From Variovorax sp. N23 (GTDB taxonomy: Bacteria; Pseudomonadota; Gammaproteobacteria; Burkholderiales; Burkholderiaceae_C), in NCBI RefSeq assembly GCF_025486315.1, contig NZ_JAOOPY010000001.1, positions 496,001 through 560,000 of the forward strand: a stretch of DNA of 64,000 bases. Direction: 5' to 3'. The notes under the pieces are model-generated. The model saw only the letters and a list, made by a program, of their open reading frames with translations. It was not told where the DNA came from and searched no databases. Both the position numbers and the translations under genes were made by a program. Shown here in pieces: positions 25,719 through 34,407 of this stretch. The stretch's first letter is position 1. Each line of letters opens with the position of its first letter.

Positions 25719-26696
25719 TCACTCCTTGATGTTCGCGAACTGGACGATCTTCTTGTACTTGGCGGTCTCCGTGACCAGGAAACGGTCGAGGTCCACCGGC
25801 ACCGTCGGGACGACCGAACTGCTGGCCTCCATCTTCTTGCGGAAGTCGGGCGATTGCAGGATGTCGGCCAGCGCCTTCTTGAGGCTCGCCTGCACCGGCT
25901 CGGGCAGCCTGGCCGGCCCCAGCAGGGCGAACCAGACGCTGATGTCCAGGCCCTTCAGGGTGGGGCTCTCGCCGAGCGCTGGCACGTCCGGCGTGATGGC
26001 CGAGCGCTTGGCCTCGGTGGTGCCCAGCGCCACCATCTTGCCGCTGCGGATGTAGGGCAGGGCGCTGGAGAGAACGAACATGCCGAACTCGATGTTGCCG
26101 CCCAGCAGGTCGTTGGTGAGCGGGGCCACGCCGCGGTAGGGCACATGCGTCATGAACACGCCGCCCTGTTGCTTGACCATTTCGCCCGCCAGGTGCAGCG
26201 AGGTGCCCACGCCGGAGCTGCCGTAGCTGAACTTGCCGGGGTTCTTCTTCAGCAGCGCCAGCAGGTCGTTGGCATTCTTCACGCCGGCCGCTGGCGAGGC
26301 GACCAGGACCAGGGGTTGGGAAGCGACCAGACCGATGGGCGTGAAGTCCTTCAGGTCGTAGCGCACGCTGGGATTGACCAGCCTGCTGATCGCCACCTCG
26401 TTGTTGGCGCCGACCAGCAGCGTGTAGCCGTCGGGCGCGGCATTGGCCACCTTCTGGGCGCCGATGGCGCCGCCGGCACCGCCCACGTTCTCGATGACGA
26501 CCGGCACACCCAGGCGCTGCGACAGCTCGAGGCCCAGCGCGCGACCGGTCAGGTCGGTGGAGCCGCCGGGCGGGTAGCCGACCACCAGCGTGATGGGCTT
26601 GCTCGGGTACACGTCGGCCATGGCAGCGCCGGCCGACCAGGCCAGGCCGCACAGGGCCAGGGTGACGCAGGAAGAGAGGGTACGGGAAAGACGCAT
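25719..26696 (-). CDS. Bug/TctC-family tripartite tricarboxylate transporter substrate-binding protein
   Basis: The 325-residue protein has a signal peptide (about residues 1-28, ending AAMADVYP) and the Bug-family signature PSKPITLVVGYPPGGSTDLTGR. Further Bug-typical segments are GGAGGAIGA, VPYRGVAPLTNDLLGG and the C-terminal helical region. These periplasmic proteins bind carboxylates for TctAB transporters; orphan copies without TctAB are abundant in Burkholderiales, as here. The start at 26696 gives a normal signal peptide, whereas the longer frame adds a Cys/Arg-rich stretch unlikely to be translated. It is co-directional with a LysR regulator upstream and the AstE-like gene downstream. 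Confidence 0.88.
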   Translation of the reverse strand: MRLSRTLSSCVTLALCGLAWSAGAAMADVYPSKPITLVVGYPPGGSTDLTGRALGLELSQRLGVPVVIENVGGAGGAIGAQKVANAAPDGYTLLVGANNEVAISRLVNPSVRYDLKDFTPIGLVASQPLVLVASPAAGVKNANDLLALLKKNPGKFSYGSSGVGTSLHLAGEMVKQQGGVFMTHVPYRGVAPLTNDLLGGNIEFGMFVLSSALPYIRSGKMVALGTTEAKRSAITPDVPALGESPTLKGLDISVWFALLGPARLPEPVQASLKKALADILQSPDFRKKMEASSSVVPTVPVDLDRFLVTETAKYKKIVQFANIKE

Positions 26697-26796
26697 CGCG
26701 GTGGCCTCGGGTTGGGTGGGACTGCGCGAATTCTGCGAATCCCGGCCGCCGGCCGTGGTGCCGTCGCAGCACGATCTCATGCCGATTGGGACCTGG

Positions 26797-27690
26797 TCAG
26801 CGCGGCGTCATGGCGTGCCAGACGGCCTCGGCGAGTTCACCCAGCCGGCGCTTCGGCCGGTAGAGCCGCACCTCGAAGCGGATTTCCAGGCGTCGACCTC
26901 CCACCGCGATCAGGCGGCCGGCCTTGCAGTCCGCCTGCACCATCGACCAGGGCAGCCATGCCACGCCCAGGCCGCGGAGCACGTACTCATACAGCGCGTC
27001 GGCCGAATCGCATTCGATATGGCGCTTCAGGCGCGGCGCCTGCGTGTTGTTCACGAGCAGGTCTTCCACCATGCGGCCCATGGCCAGGGTGCGCGCATAC
27101 GACAGGAAGGGCACGTCGCCAGGCACATCGAACCCATGAAGCGCGATGCCGCTGGCATCGGTGCGGGACACCGGCACCAGCTTGTCGGAGGCGACCGTCG
27201 CATGCGCGAACTGCCGCCCGTCGAGCCGGAAGGTGAGCGCGGCGTGATGAAAGATCAACGAGAAGTCGACCTCGTTGTGCTCGAGCATGCGAACGATCTC
27301 GGCCAGCGCGTTGGTCAGCACCCGGACCTCGCCTTGCCGCAGCACGGGTTGCAGCCGTACCAGCGCGTCGGCCAGCACCGTGCGTGCCAGCGTGCGGCCG
27401 GTGGCCACCGTCACCGTGCGCGCCTGGCGGCCGGCGACGCTGCGCATTTCCTCGCGCGAGCCTTCGACACCCCGCACCACCTGCGTGGCGTTTTCCAGGA
27501 AGCTGTCGCCCGCAGGCGTCAGCGCCACGGGCGAACTGCCCCGCTCGATCAGTGCCGTTCCGGCCCACGACTCCAGCGCGCGGATGCGGCGGCCGAAGGC
27601 CGGGTGCGTGACATGGCGAAGTTCGGCCGCGCGCGTGAAGCTGCGGGTCTGCGCCAGCACGATGAAGTCTTCCATCCACTTGAGTTGCAT
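26797..27690 (-). CDS. LysR-family transcriptional regulator
   Basis: The 297-residue protein has an N-terminal winged HTH (MQLKWMEDFIVLAQTRSFTRAAELRHVTHPAFGRRIRALE) and a C-terminal periplasmic-binding-like effector domain. It lies 100 bp upstream of the Bug/TctC gene on the same strand, not divergent as is more usual, so control of that gene is likely but not certain. The effector is probably a small carboxylate or N-acyl amino acid, by association with the neighbouring amidohydrolase. Confidence 0.87.
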   Translation of the reverse strand: MQLKWMEDFIVLAQTRSFTRAAELRHVTHPAFGRRIRALESWAGTALIERGSSPVALTPAGDSFLENATQVVRGVEGSREEMRSVAGRQARTVTVATGRTLARTVLADALVRLQPVLRQGEVRVLTNALAEIVRMLEHNEVDFSLIFHHAALTFRLDGRQFAHATVASDKLVPVSRTDASGIALHGFDVPGDVPFLSYARTLAMGRMVEDLLVNNTQAPRLKRHIECDSADALYEYVLRGLGVAWLPWSMVQADCKAGRLIAVGGRRLEIRFEVRLYRPKRRLGELAEAVWHAMTPR

Positions 27691-27735
27691 GGCGTGGATT
27701 CTCCGGCCAGCGACCGGAATGGGCGCAGCAGTGCG

Positions 27736-28543
<808 letters not shown>

Positions 28544-28560
<17 letters not shown>

Positions 28561-29197
28561 GGGTCTTCCTCTCGAGATGTTTGGCGAACAGACTGATGGG
28601 GAAACACAGCGCGAAGTACATCAGCGCGACGCAGCTGAAGACCACGAAGGGCTTGAAGGTGGCATTGGAGATCATGCTGCCGGCCTTGGTGAGTTCCACG
28701 AAGCCGATCACCGAGGCCAGCGCGGTGCCCTTGACCACCTGCACCAGGAAGCCGACGGTGGGCGCGGTGGCGATCTTCACGGCCTGCGGCAGGATCACGT
28801 GGCGCATCTGCTCGCCGAAGGTGAGCGCGAGGCTTCCCGATGCCTCCCACTGCCCCTTGGGGATGGAGGCCACGCAGCCGCGCCAGATCTCGGTGAGGAA
28901 GGCGCTGGTGTAGAGCGTGAGCGCCACGGTGGCCGCGGTCCATGCCGACACCTCGATGCCCATCAACGCGATGCCGAAGTAGGCGAGGAAGAGTTGCATG
29001 AGCAGCGGCGTGCCCTGGAACAGCTGGACGTAGGCGCCGATCGCGCGGTCGAGCCACTTGCCCGCGCGCAGCCGCAGGAAGAGCAGCAGCCCGCCCACCA
29101 GCCCGCCGCCGACGAAGGCGATCAGCGAGAGCACCACGGTCCAGCGCAGGGCCAGCAGCAGGTTGCGCAGGATGTCCCAGAGAGAGAAGTCGTTCAT
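28544..29197 (-). CDS. Polar amino acid ABC transporter permease
   Basis: This 217-residue inner-membrane protein of the HisM/GlnP type has about five hydrophobic segments and the EAA-type loop containing EASGSLALTFGEQMRHVILPQA. An upstream extension in the same frame is mostly repeat DNA, so the start at 29197 (MNDFSLWDILRN) is chosen. It pairs with the other permease encoded 160 bp upstream. Copy 2 of the triple-hairpin repeat separates them. Confidence 0.88.
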
Positions 29198-29243
29198 GAC
29201 GGTATTCCTCGAGTTTCTTGCGCTAAGCCTGGGCGCAGCCGAT

Positions 29244-29345
29244 GAGACCGGCACGGCCGGAGGCCAGGGCACCCGCGGAACTGGCTTCGCCAGGCCGCTG
29301 GGTGCGCCCCCTTGAGGGGGAAGCGCCGCAGGCGCATCGGGGGTG
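29244..29345 (+). repeat. Triple-hairpin intergenic repeat, copy 2
   Basis: Same three hairpins as copy 1: GCACCC/GGGTGC enclosing CTGGC-TTC-GCCAG, then CCCCCTTGAGGGGG, then GCGCC-GCA-GGCGC. It begins 12 bp beyond the stop codon of one permease gene and ends before the next, all on the minus strand. Confidence 0.78.
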
Positions 29346-29356
29346 GGTGTTCATTT

Positions 29357-30013
29357 TCAGCGGCCGAAGAAGAGTTTGGGGCCGGCCCAGTTGAGCAGGC
29401 GGCGCAGGCCGATCGACAGCGCCAGGTAGATCAGCGTGGCGATGATGAAGGCCTCGAACGCGCGGAAGTTGCGGCTCTGGATCAGGTTGGCCGCGTAGCT
29501 CAGGTCTTCGACCGAGATCTGGCTGCACACCGCCGAGCCGAGCATCACGATGATGATCTGGCTCACCATGGCGGGCCAGACCTTCTTGAGCGCGGGCGGC
29601 AGCACCACGCGCAGGAAGACCTGCATGCGGTTGAGCGCGAGGCTCACGGCGGCTTCGATCTGTCCCTTGGGCGTGGCCTCGATGCCGGCGCGGATGATCT
29701 CGGTCGCGTAGGCGCCGAGGTTGGCCACCATCGCGATGATCGAGGCCGTCTCCGGCGTGAGCTTGACGCCCGCGGCCGGCAGCCCGAAGAAGATGAAGAA
29801 GAGCTGGACGATGAAGGGCGTGTTGCGGATCAGCTCCACATAGGTGCCCACCACCCAGCGCAGCCATGCTGGCCCGCTGGAGCGGGCCCAGGCGCAGGCC
29901 ACGCCCACCACCATGCCGATGACCGTGGCGATGGCCGTGAGGCCGATGGTCCACGCCACGCCCTTGGCGAGCAGCCGCCAGTCGACCAGAACGGCGCCGA
30001 AGTCGAATTCCAT
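29357..30013 (-). CDS. Polar amino acid ABC transporter permease (second subunit)
   Basis: The 218-residue protein has five predicted helices and the family loop YATEIIRAGIEATPKGQIEAAVSLALN, which contacts the ATPase. The motif ELIRNTPFIVQLFF is characteristic of HisQ/GlnP permeases. It lies 143 bp downstream of the binding protein gene, with repeat copy 3 in between, and forms the importer core with the other permease. Confidence 0.9.
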   Translation of the reverse strand: MEFDFGAVLVDWRLLAKGVAWTIGLTAIATVIGMVVGVACAWARSSGPAWLRWVVGTYVELIRNTPFIVQLFFIFFGLPAAGVKLTPETASIIAMVANLGAYATEIIRAGIEATPKGQIEAAVSLALNRMQVFLRVVLPPALKKVWPAMVSQIIIVMLGSAVCSQISVEDLSYAANLIQSRNFRAFEAFIIATLIYLALSIGLRRLLNWAGPKLFFGR

Positions 30014-30040
30014 GTCAGCCTTTCAGCAGGTGTTGTGACG

Positions 30041-30152
30041 CCGCAGCGTTTCAAGTCCCTTCCAGGGACACCGCGGAACCGGCTTCGCCGGACCGCTGGT
30101 GTCTCCCCCTCGAGGGGGAGGCGGCTACACGAAGTGAGCCGCTTCGGGGGTG
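30041..30152 (+). repeat. Triple-hairpin intergenic repeat, copy 3 (variant)
   Basis: Same architecture with changed but still paired bases: GACACC/GGTGTC enclosing GCGG/CCGC and CCGGC-TTC-GCCGG, then CCCCCTCGAGGGGG, then a longer GCGGCT-CAC-GAA-GTG-AGCCGC hairpin with one bulged A. It starts a few bases after the stop codon of the binding protein gene. The left boundary is approximate. Confidence 0.72.
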
Positions 30153-30156
30153 GGAC

Positions 30157-30963
30157 TCATACAGGCAGGTCGCCGGCTGCTTTACCCAGCCACTTCATCG
30201 ACATCTTGTCGAGCGTGCCGTCCTTCTTGGCGGCCGCGATGATCTCGTTGACCTTGGCCTTCAGGGCGGTTTCGTTCTTGGCGATGCCCACGAAGCACGG
30301 GCTGTCCTTGAGCAGCAGCTTGAATTCGGCGCTGACCTTCGGGTTCTTGGCCAGCATGTCGCTCGCCACCGCGGCGCTGGTCGCGACGGTTTGCGTCTGG
30401 CCGGCCACGAAGGCGGCGATGGTCGCGTTGTTGTCCTCGAAGCGGCGGTAGTCGACGTTCGGCGGCGCCACCTTGTTCAGTTCCTGGTCTTCCATCGCGC
30501 CGCGCGTCACGGCCACGGTCTTGCCGGCCATGTCGGCGAAGCTGGTGAGCTTCATGCTCTTGGCGGCGTACACGGCCTGGAAGAAGGGCGCGTAGGCGGA
30601 GGAGAAGTCGATGACCTTCTCGCGCTCGGCGTTCTTGCCCAGCGTGGAGATCACGAGGTCGGCCTTCCTGGTTTGCAGGTACGGGATGCGGTTGGCGCTG
30701 GTGACGGGCACCAGTTCGATCTTCACTCCCATCTTGGCGGCGATGAGCTGGGCCATCTCGATGTCCAGGCCGACGGGCGTCATGGTCTTGTCGACCGAGC
30801 CGTAGGGCGGGTAGTCGGTGGGCACGGCGACCTTCAGGGTCTTGGACTTCATGATGTTGTCCAGCGCGTTTTGGGCCTGCGCGCCGCCGGCGGCGAACAG
30901 GGCGGACGATGCCAGCGCGAGAAGGGCGAACCGGCGTTTGGAGAGAGTGAGAACGGACTTCAT
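30157..30963 (-). CDS. Polar amino acid ABC transporter substrate-binding protein
   Basis: The 268-residue protein has a signal peptide (about residues 1-30, ending GGAQAQ). The family 3 solute-binding fold begins at LKVAVPTDYPPYG, continues with GLDIEMAQLIAAKMG, and has the ligand-binding segment RKADLVISTLGKNAERE. It captures a polar amino acid in the periplasm. Its ATG overlaps the gntR stop by 4 bp, so it is translationally coupled to the regulator. Substrate identity is not readable from motifs. Confidence 0.9.
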   Translation of the reverse strand: MKSVLTLSKRRFALLALASSALFAAGGAQAQNALDNIMKSKTLKVAVPTDYPPYGSVDKTMTPVGLDIEMAQLIAAKMGVKIELVPVTSANRIPYLQTRKADLVISTLGKNAEREKVIDFSSAYAPFFQAVYAAKSMKLTSFADMAGKTVAVTRGAMEDQELNKVAPPNVDYRRFEDNNATIAAFVAGQTQTVATSAAVASDMLAKNPKVSAEFKLLLKDSPCFVGIAKNETALKAKVNEIIAAAKKDGTLDKMSMKWLGKAAGDLPV

Positions 30964-31769
30964 AGCAAGGCTCCTAGGTAAGTCGATGAATCGTCGGAAG
31001 GGGTGGCGGGCTTGGCGGGCGTCTTGCGCCCGGCCTTGCCTTTTTCGGCAGTGCTTGTATGCAAGAGTTGTGCCTTAGTCTTGTCGGCCGAAGGGGTGCC
31101 CCGAAGCGGGGCCAGTGCATCGCGCAGGTGCGCGAGCGGGTCGTTCTGGGTCTGCTGGCGCAGGGCGGAATGCACCGTTCCGATGTGCTCGGCCATCAAG
31201 GCTTCGGCCGCGGCGGCGTCGCCCCGGGCCAGTGCGTCGACGATGCGCACATGGTCGTCGCACGATTGCGCGGCGTCGTGCGTCGACTGGTAGAGCATGG
31301 CGATCAGCGTGGTGCGCGCGGTGAAGTCGCGCAGGGTGTCGGCCAGCAGGTTGTTGCCCAGGCACTCGGCCAGGCAGACGTGGAAGTCGCCCAGCAGGAA
31401 GCTGCGCGCGCCCACGTCGCTCTCCTTGATGGCGGCCTTCTCGCGCTGCAGGTGCTGCTTCAGGCGGCGCAGCGCCGCCTTGTCGACGCTGCCCGCGCTG
31501 CGGATCAGGCCGACCTCGATCACGCGGCGGGCCTCGAAGGCCTCCCGGGCTTCCTCCTCGGACGGCTCGATCACGAACCAGCCCCGGCGCGCCGACACGG
31601 TGACGATGCCGCGCGCCGCCAGGCGGGTGAGGGCCTCGCGCACGATGGTGCGGCTGCAGTCGAACAGCATGGCGAGCTGCTGCTCGCCCAGGCGCGAGCC
31701 GGGTGCCAGCTTGCGGGCCATCACCGCTTCGACGATGCGTGCACTGATTTCGGAGGCGGAGATGGACAT
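30960..31769 (-). CDS. GntR-family regulator (FadR/FCD subgroup), first gene of the ABC operon
   Basis: The 269-residue protein has an N-terminal winged HTH (RLGEQQLAMLFDCSRTIVREALTRLAARG) and a helical FCD effector domain whose Asp/His metal-site residues are partly visible (LGDFHVCLAE). It ends with a Lys/Ala/Pro-rich tail of about 35 residues. The start at 31769 is chosen because the HTH begins right after; the upstream extension covers a predicted operator. It overlaps the binding protein gene by 4 bp and probably represses the whole operon. Confidence 0.88.
   Translation of the reverse strand: MSISASEISARIVEAVMARKLAPGSRLGEQQLAMLFDCSRTIVREALTRLAARGIVTVSARRGWFVIEPSEEEAREAFEARRVIEVGLIRSAGSVDKAALRRLKQHLQREKAAIKESDVGARSFLLGDFHVCLAECLGNNLLADTLRDFTARTTLIAMLYQSTHDAAQSCDDHVRIVDALARGDAAAAEALMAEHIGTVHSALRQQTQNDPLAHLRDALAPLRGTPSADKTKAQLLHTSTAEKGKAGRKTPAKPATPSDDSSTYLGALL
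31058..31073. promoter_or_regulatory. Candidate GntR operator inside the gntR 3' end, upstream of the binding protein gene
   Basis: TATGCAAGAGTTGTGC matches the site at 31803-31818 in 14 of 16 positions, the two differences being an adjacent GT/TG swap. It lies about 95-110 bp upstream of the binding protein start codon. The immediate context CTTGTATGCAAG is nearly palindromic, as in FCD-type operators. Confidence 0.4.
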
Positions 31770-31802
31770 GCCTGAGGCGTCAGCAGGTTCCGTGCCTGCT
31801 GG

Positions 31803-31818
31803 TATGCAAGATGTGTGC
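31803..31818. promoter_or_regulatory. Candidate GntR operator in the gntR promoter region
   Basis: TATGCAAGATGTGTGC lies 34-49 bp upstream of the gntR start codon and repeats the site at 31058. Autoregulation is inferred. The 31770-31972 gap contains nothing else that I can support except the 5' region of the divergent diguanylate cyclase. Confidence 0.4.
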
Positions 31819-31972
31819 ACCAAGCCGGTGAATGCGCCGGGTGGTGCATCGGCGCCGTTGGCGTGCGTCGCGCTGCACCGCACCGGTTCGTGCCGTGCGC
31901 AGGCGGCGTCGGAGCGCGGTGTTTTCCGCAGGCAGAATCCGAGCCAGCACAACAACAATCTCTCAGACCCGC

Positions 31973-33781
31973 ATGTTCCCGCGTGATGGCCGCCCGACGA
32001 GCATCGACCTCCTGCCAGTGTCCGGGCGGTCGGACACCGTCGTGGCCGATGTGCTCAGACCCATCGGCGAGGCGCTCGACAGCCTGGGGATCGCCTGCTG
32101 CCTGTTCGACCCGAGCGACGCCACGCTGCTGTGGAACCGCACCTTCCTGCGTTTCTTCCCCGAGCACGCGGACGCCATCCATGTCGGCGAGCCCTATGCC
32201 GAGAACCTGCGCCGCTTCTACGGCAAGCGGCTCGATGCCCGCGAGAAGCCGGCGATCGAGCGCTACATCGCCGAGGGGATCGCGCGCCATCGCACGCAGC
32301 AGCAGCCGATCGTCTTCAGCCACGGAGGGCGTCAGCTGCGGGTCGCGTCCCTGCCGCTGCAGGGCGTCGGGCGCATCCGCCTGTGGCGCGAGGAGGCCCT
32401 GGAGGCCGGCGGGGGCCTGACGGCGTCGGGCAACGGTTGCCCGGAGTTCTCGAGCCTCGACGGCGCTTCGCTGTTCGACCATCTGGCGGATGGCTTCATG
32501 GTGACCGACCCCGACCACTGCATCGCGTGGGTCAACGAGCCTTTCGTTCACCTCTATGGACTGGCGGACCGCGATGCGGCCCGGGGCCTGCGCTTCGAGG
32601 CGGTCTACCGCCTGGCCTGGTCGGATGCCGCGCGGGAGGAGCACCCTCTGTTCGAGCAGGGCCTGGTCGTGCTCGAGGAGAACCTGCGCTTCGCCGGCGC
32701 GCCTTTCGAGGTGCCGCTGCCACAGGCGCGCTGGAGCCGTGTGGTGGTGCAGCACGGCCCCGATGGCCGAGGCTACTTCGCGCACGTCGACATCACGGTG
32801 CTCAAGCGCCAGCAGCAGCAGCTGGTGGCGGCCGAGCGCCGCGCGCGCGAGAGCGAAACCTTGCTGCGCCAGAAGTCGGCGCTGCTCGAGGCCACGCTCG
32901 AGCGGATGGAGCAGGGCATCATGATGGTCAATGCGCAGCGGGTGGTCGAGGTGTGCAACCGCCGGGCGATGCAGCTGCTCGACCTGCCGGAAGACCTGAT
33001 GGCGTCGCGGCCCAGTTTCCAGTCGGTGCTCGACTACCAGACCGCGAAGGGCGAGTTCGCCAGCACCCCGGCGGACGTGCTGGACTTCATTCGCGAAGGC
33101 GGCATCCTCCAGACGTCCCAGCGCTACGAACGGCCGCGGCCCGACGGGCGTGTGATCGAGATCTTCAGCGTACCGATCGAGGGCGGCGGCGTGGTGCGGA
33201 CCTACACCGACATCACTGACCGGCGTCGCAGCGAGGCGCGCATCCGCCACCTGGCGCGCCACGACGGATTGACGGCCCTGGTGAACCGCGATGCCTTTCT
33301 CGAAAGCCTGGTGGAGGCGGTCCGCGCGGCCCGCCTGGGCGCCGTGCCCTTCGCGGTGCACTACATCGACATCGACCGCTTCAAGCCGATCAACGACCGC
33401 TTCGGCCACGCCGTCGGCGACAAGGTGCTGGTGATGGTGGCCGATCGCATGCGGCAGACCGCCGTGGACGGCGAGGTCCTGGCGCGTCTGGGGGGCGACG
33501 AGTTCGCCGTGCTGCAGTACGGCGCGGGCAACGAACAGGCGGCGCGGTCGCTGGCCGACCGCCTGCTGGCGGCGCTGGCGCCGCCGATGCAGGTCGAAGG
33601 CCATCGCCTGACCGTGGGCGCATCGATCGGTATCGCGCTGTATCCCGACGCAGGCGACGACGCCGACCTGCTCATGCGGCACGCGGACAGCGCGATGTAC
33701 GCCGCCAAGGTGCACGGCGCGGCCAGCGTGCAGCTCTACGCGCGCGGCGTGCCGGGACTCAGGCTTTCAGCGTCGCCTTGA
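31973..33781 (+). CDS. PAS-containing diguanylate cyclase (GGDEF)
   Basis: This 602-residue cytoplasmic signalling protein has two or three PAS-like segments (about residues 35-130, 155-275 and 300-425, the last ending in the PAC motif VVRTYTDITDRRRSE). A short coiled coil near residue 285 links two of them. A GGDEF domain follows, beginning RHDGLTALVNRDAF, with an intact RLGGDEFAVL active site near residue 507. No RxxD inhibitory site precedes the GGDEF motif. It should synthesise cyclic di-GMP in response to a PAS-sensed signal; no transmembrane segment is visible. The 3' end overlaps the convergent OsmC gene by 23 bp. The ATG at 31973 is chosen because the frame upstream is Arg-rich and unlike protein. 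Confidence 0.87.
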   Translation: MFPRDGRPTSIDLLPVSGRSDTVVADVLRPIGEALDSLGIACCLFDPSDATLLWNRTFLRFFPEHADAIHVGEPYAENLRRFYGKRLDAREKPAIERYIAEGIARHRTQQQPIVFSHGGRQLRVASLPLQGVGRIRLWREEALEAGGGLTASGNGCPEFSSLDGASLFDHLADGFMVTDPDHCIAWVNEPFVHLYGLADRDAARGLRFEAVYRLAWSDAAREEHPLFEQGLVVLEENLRFAGAPFEVPLPQARWSRVVVQHGPDGRGYFAHVDITVLKRQQQQLVAAERRARESETLLRQKSALLEATLERMEQGIMMVNAQRVVEVCNRRAMQLLDLPEDLMASRPSFQSVLDYQTAKGEFASTPADVLDFIREGGILQTSQRYERPRPDGRVIEIFSVPIEGGGVVRTYTDITDRRRSEARIRHLARHDGLTALVNRDAFLESLVEAVRAARLGAVPFAVHYIDIDRFKPINDRFGHAVGDKVLVMVADRMRQTAVDGEVLARLGGDEFAVLQYGAGNEQAARSLADRLLAALAPPMQVEGHRLTVGASIGIALYPDAGDDADLLMRHADSAMYAAKVHGAASVQLYARGVPGLRLSASP

Positions 33782-34199
33782 GGGTGATCTCCGGCACGCT
33801 GGCCAGCGCCTTCGACAGGGGGCAGCCGGCCTTGGCGGCGGCGGCGATGGCCTGAAACTTCGCCTCGTCGATGCCGGGAATGCTGGCGTCGAGTTCCAGC
33901 GCGATGCGGTCGATCTTGAAGCCGGCGCCGTCCTTGGACAGGCGCACGGCGGCGCGCGTGTCGATCGCCGTGGCCGCGAGGCCTTCGGCCTCCAGCGCGA
34001 AGGCGAAGGCCATGGTGAGGCAGGCGGCGTGGGCCGCGCCCACGATCTCTTCCGGGTTGGTGCCGGTGCGGTCGTCGCCGAAGCGGCTCGCGAAACCGTA
34101 GGGGTAGTCCTTGAGCGCGCCGGTCTCGGTGCTGATGTGGCCTTGGCCGGTCTTGCCGGCGCCTTCCCAGTGAACGCTTGCCTTCTTGTCTGCTGCCAT
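33759..34199 (-). CDS. OsmC-family peroxiredoxin
   Basis: The 146-residue protein matches OsmC, a thiol peroxidase for organic hydroperoxides. It opens with KKASVHWEGAGKTGQGHISTE and holds the two catalytic Cys in AAHAACLTMAFAF and AGCPLSKAL. A Shine-Dalgarno AAGGAGTTCCTC precedes the ATG at 34199. It is divergent from the acyl-CoA synthetase gene. The 208-base gap between them holds GC-rich hairpins (for example CCCCATGGGG near 34351) but no clear promoter. Confidence 0.9.
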   Translation of the reverse strand: MAADKKASVHWEGAGKTGQGHISTETGALKDYPYGFASRFGDDRTGTNPEEIVGAAHAACLTMAFAFALEAEGLAATAIDTRAAVRLSKDGAGFKIDRIALELDASIPGIDEAKFQAIAAAAKAGCPLSKALASVPEITLKATLKA

Positions 34200-34407
34200 G
34201 AGGAACTCCTTGAGGGGGTGATGCGGTGAGTGGGCCTCTCTTGTAGGGTGGCGCCGGCCGCCCGTCTGTCGGCCTGAGGCGCGAACTGGCTCCCTCGTTG
34301 GGGGCGGGAGCGCGCTGTGGCGTCGCCTGTGCGACGGCTTCGGGGCTTCCCCCATGGGGTTCCCCCTCCGTGCGTCGTACCCTCGGGGGCTCTCGTCTGG
34401 AGACTTC

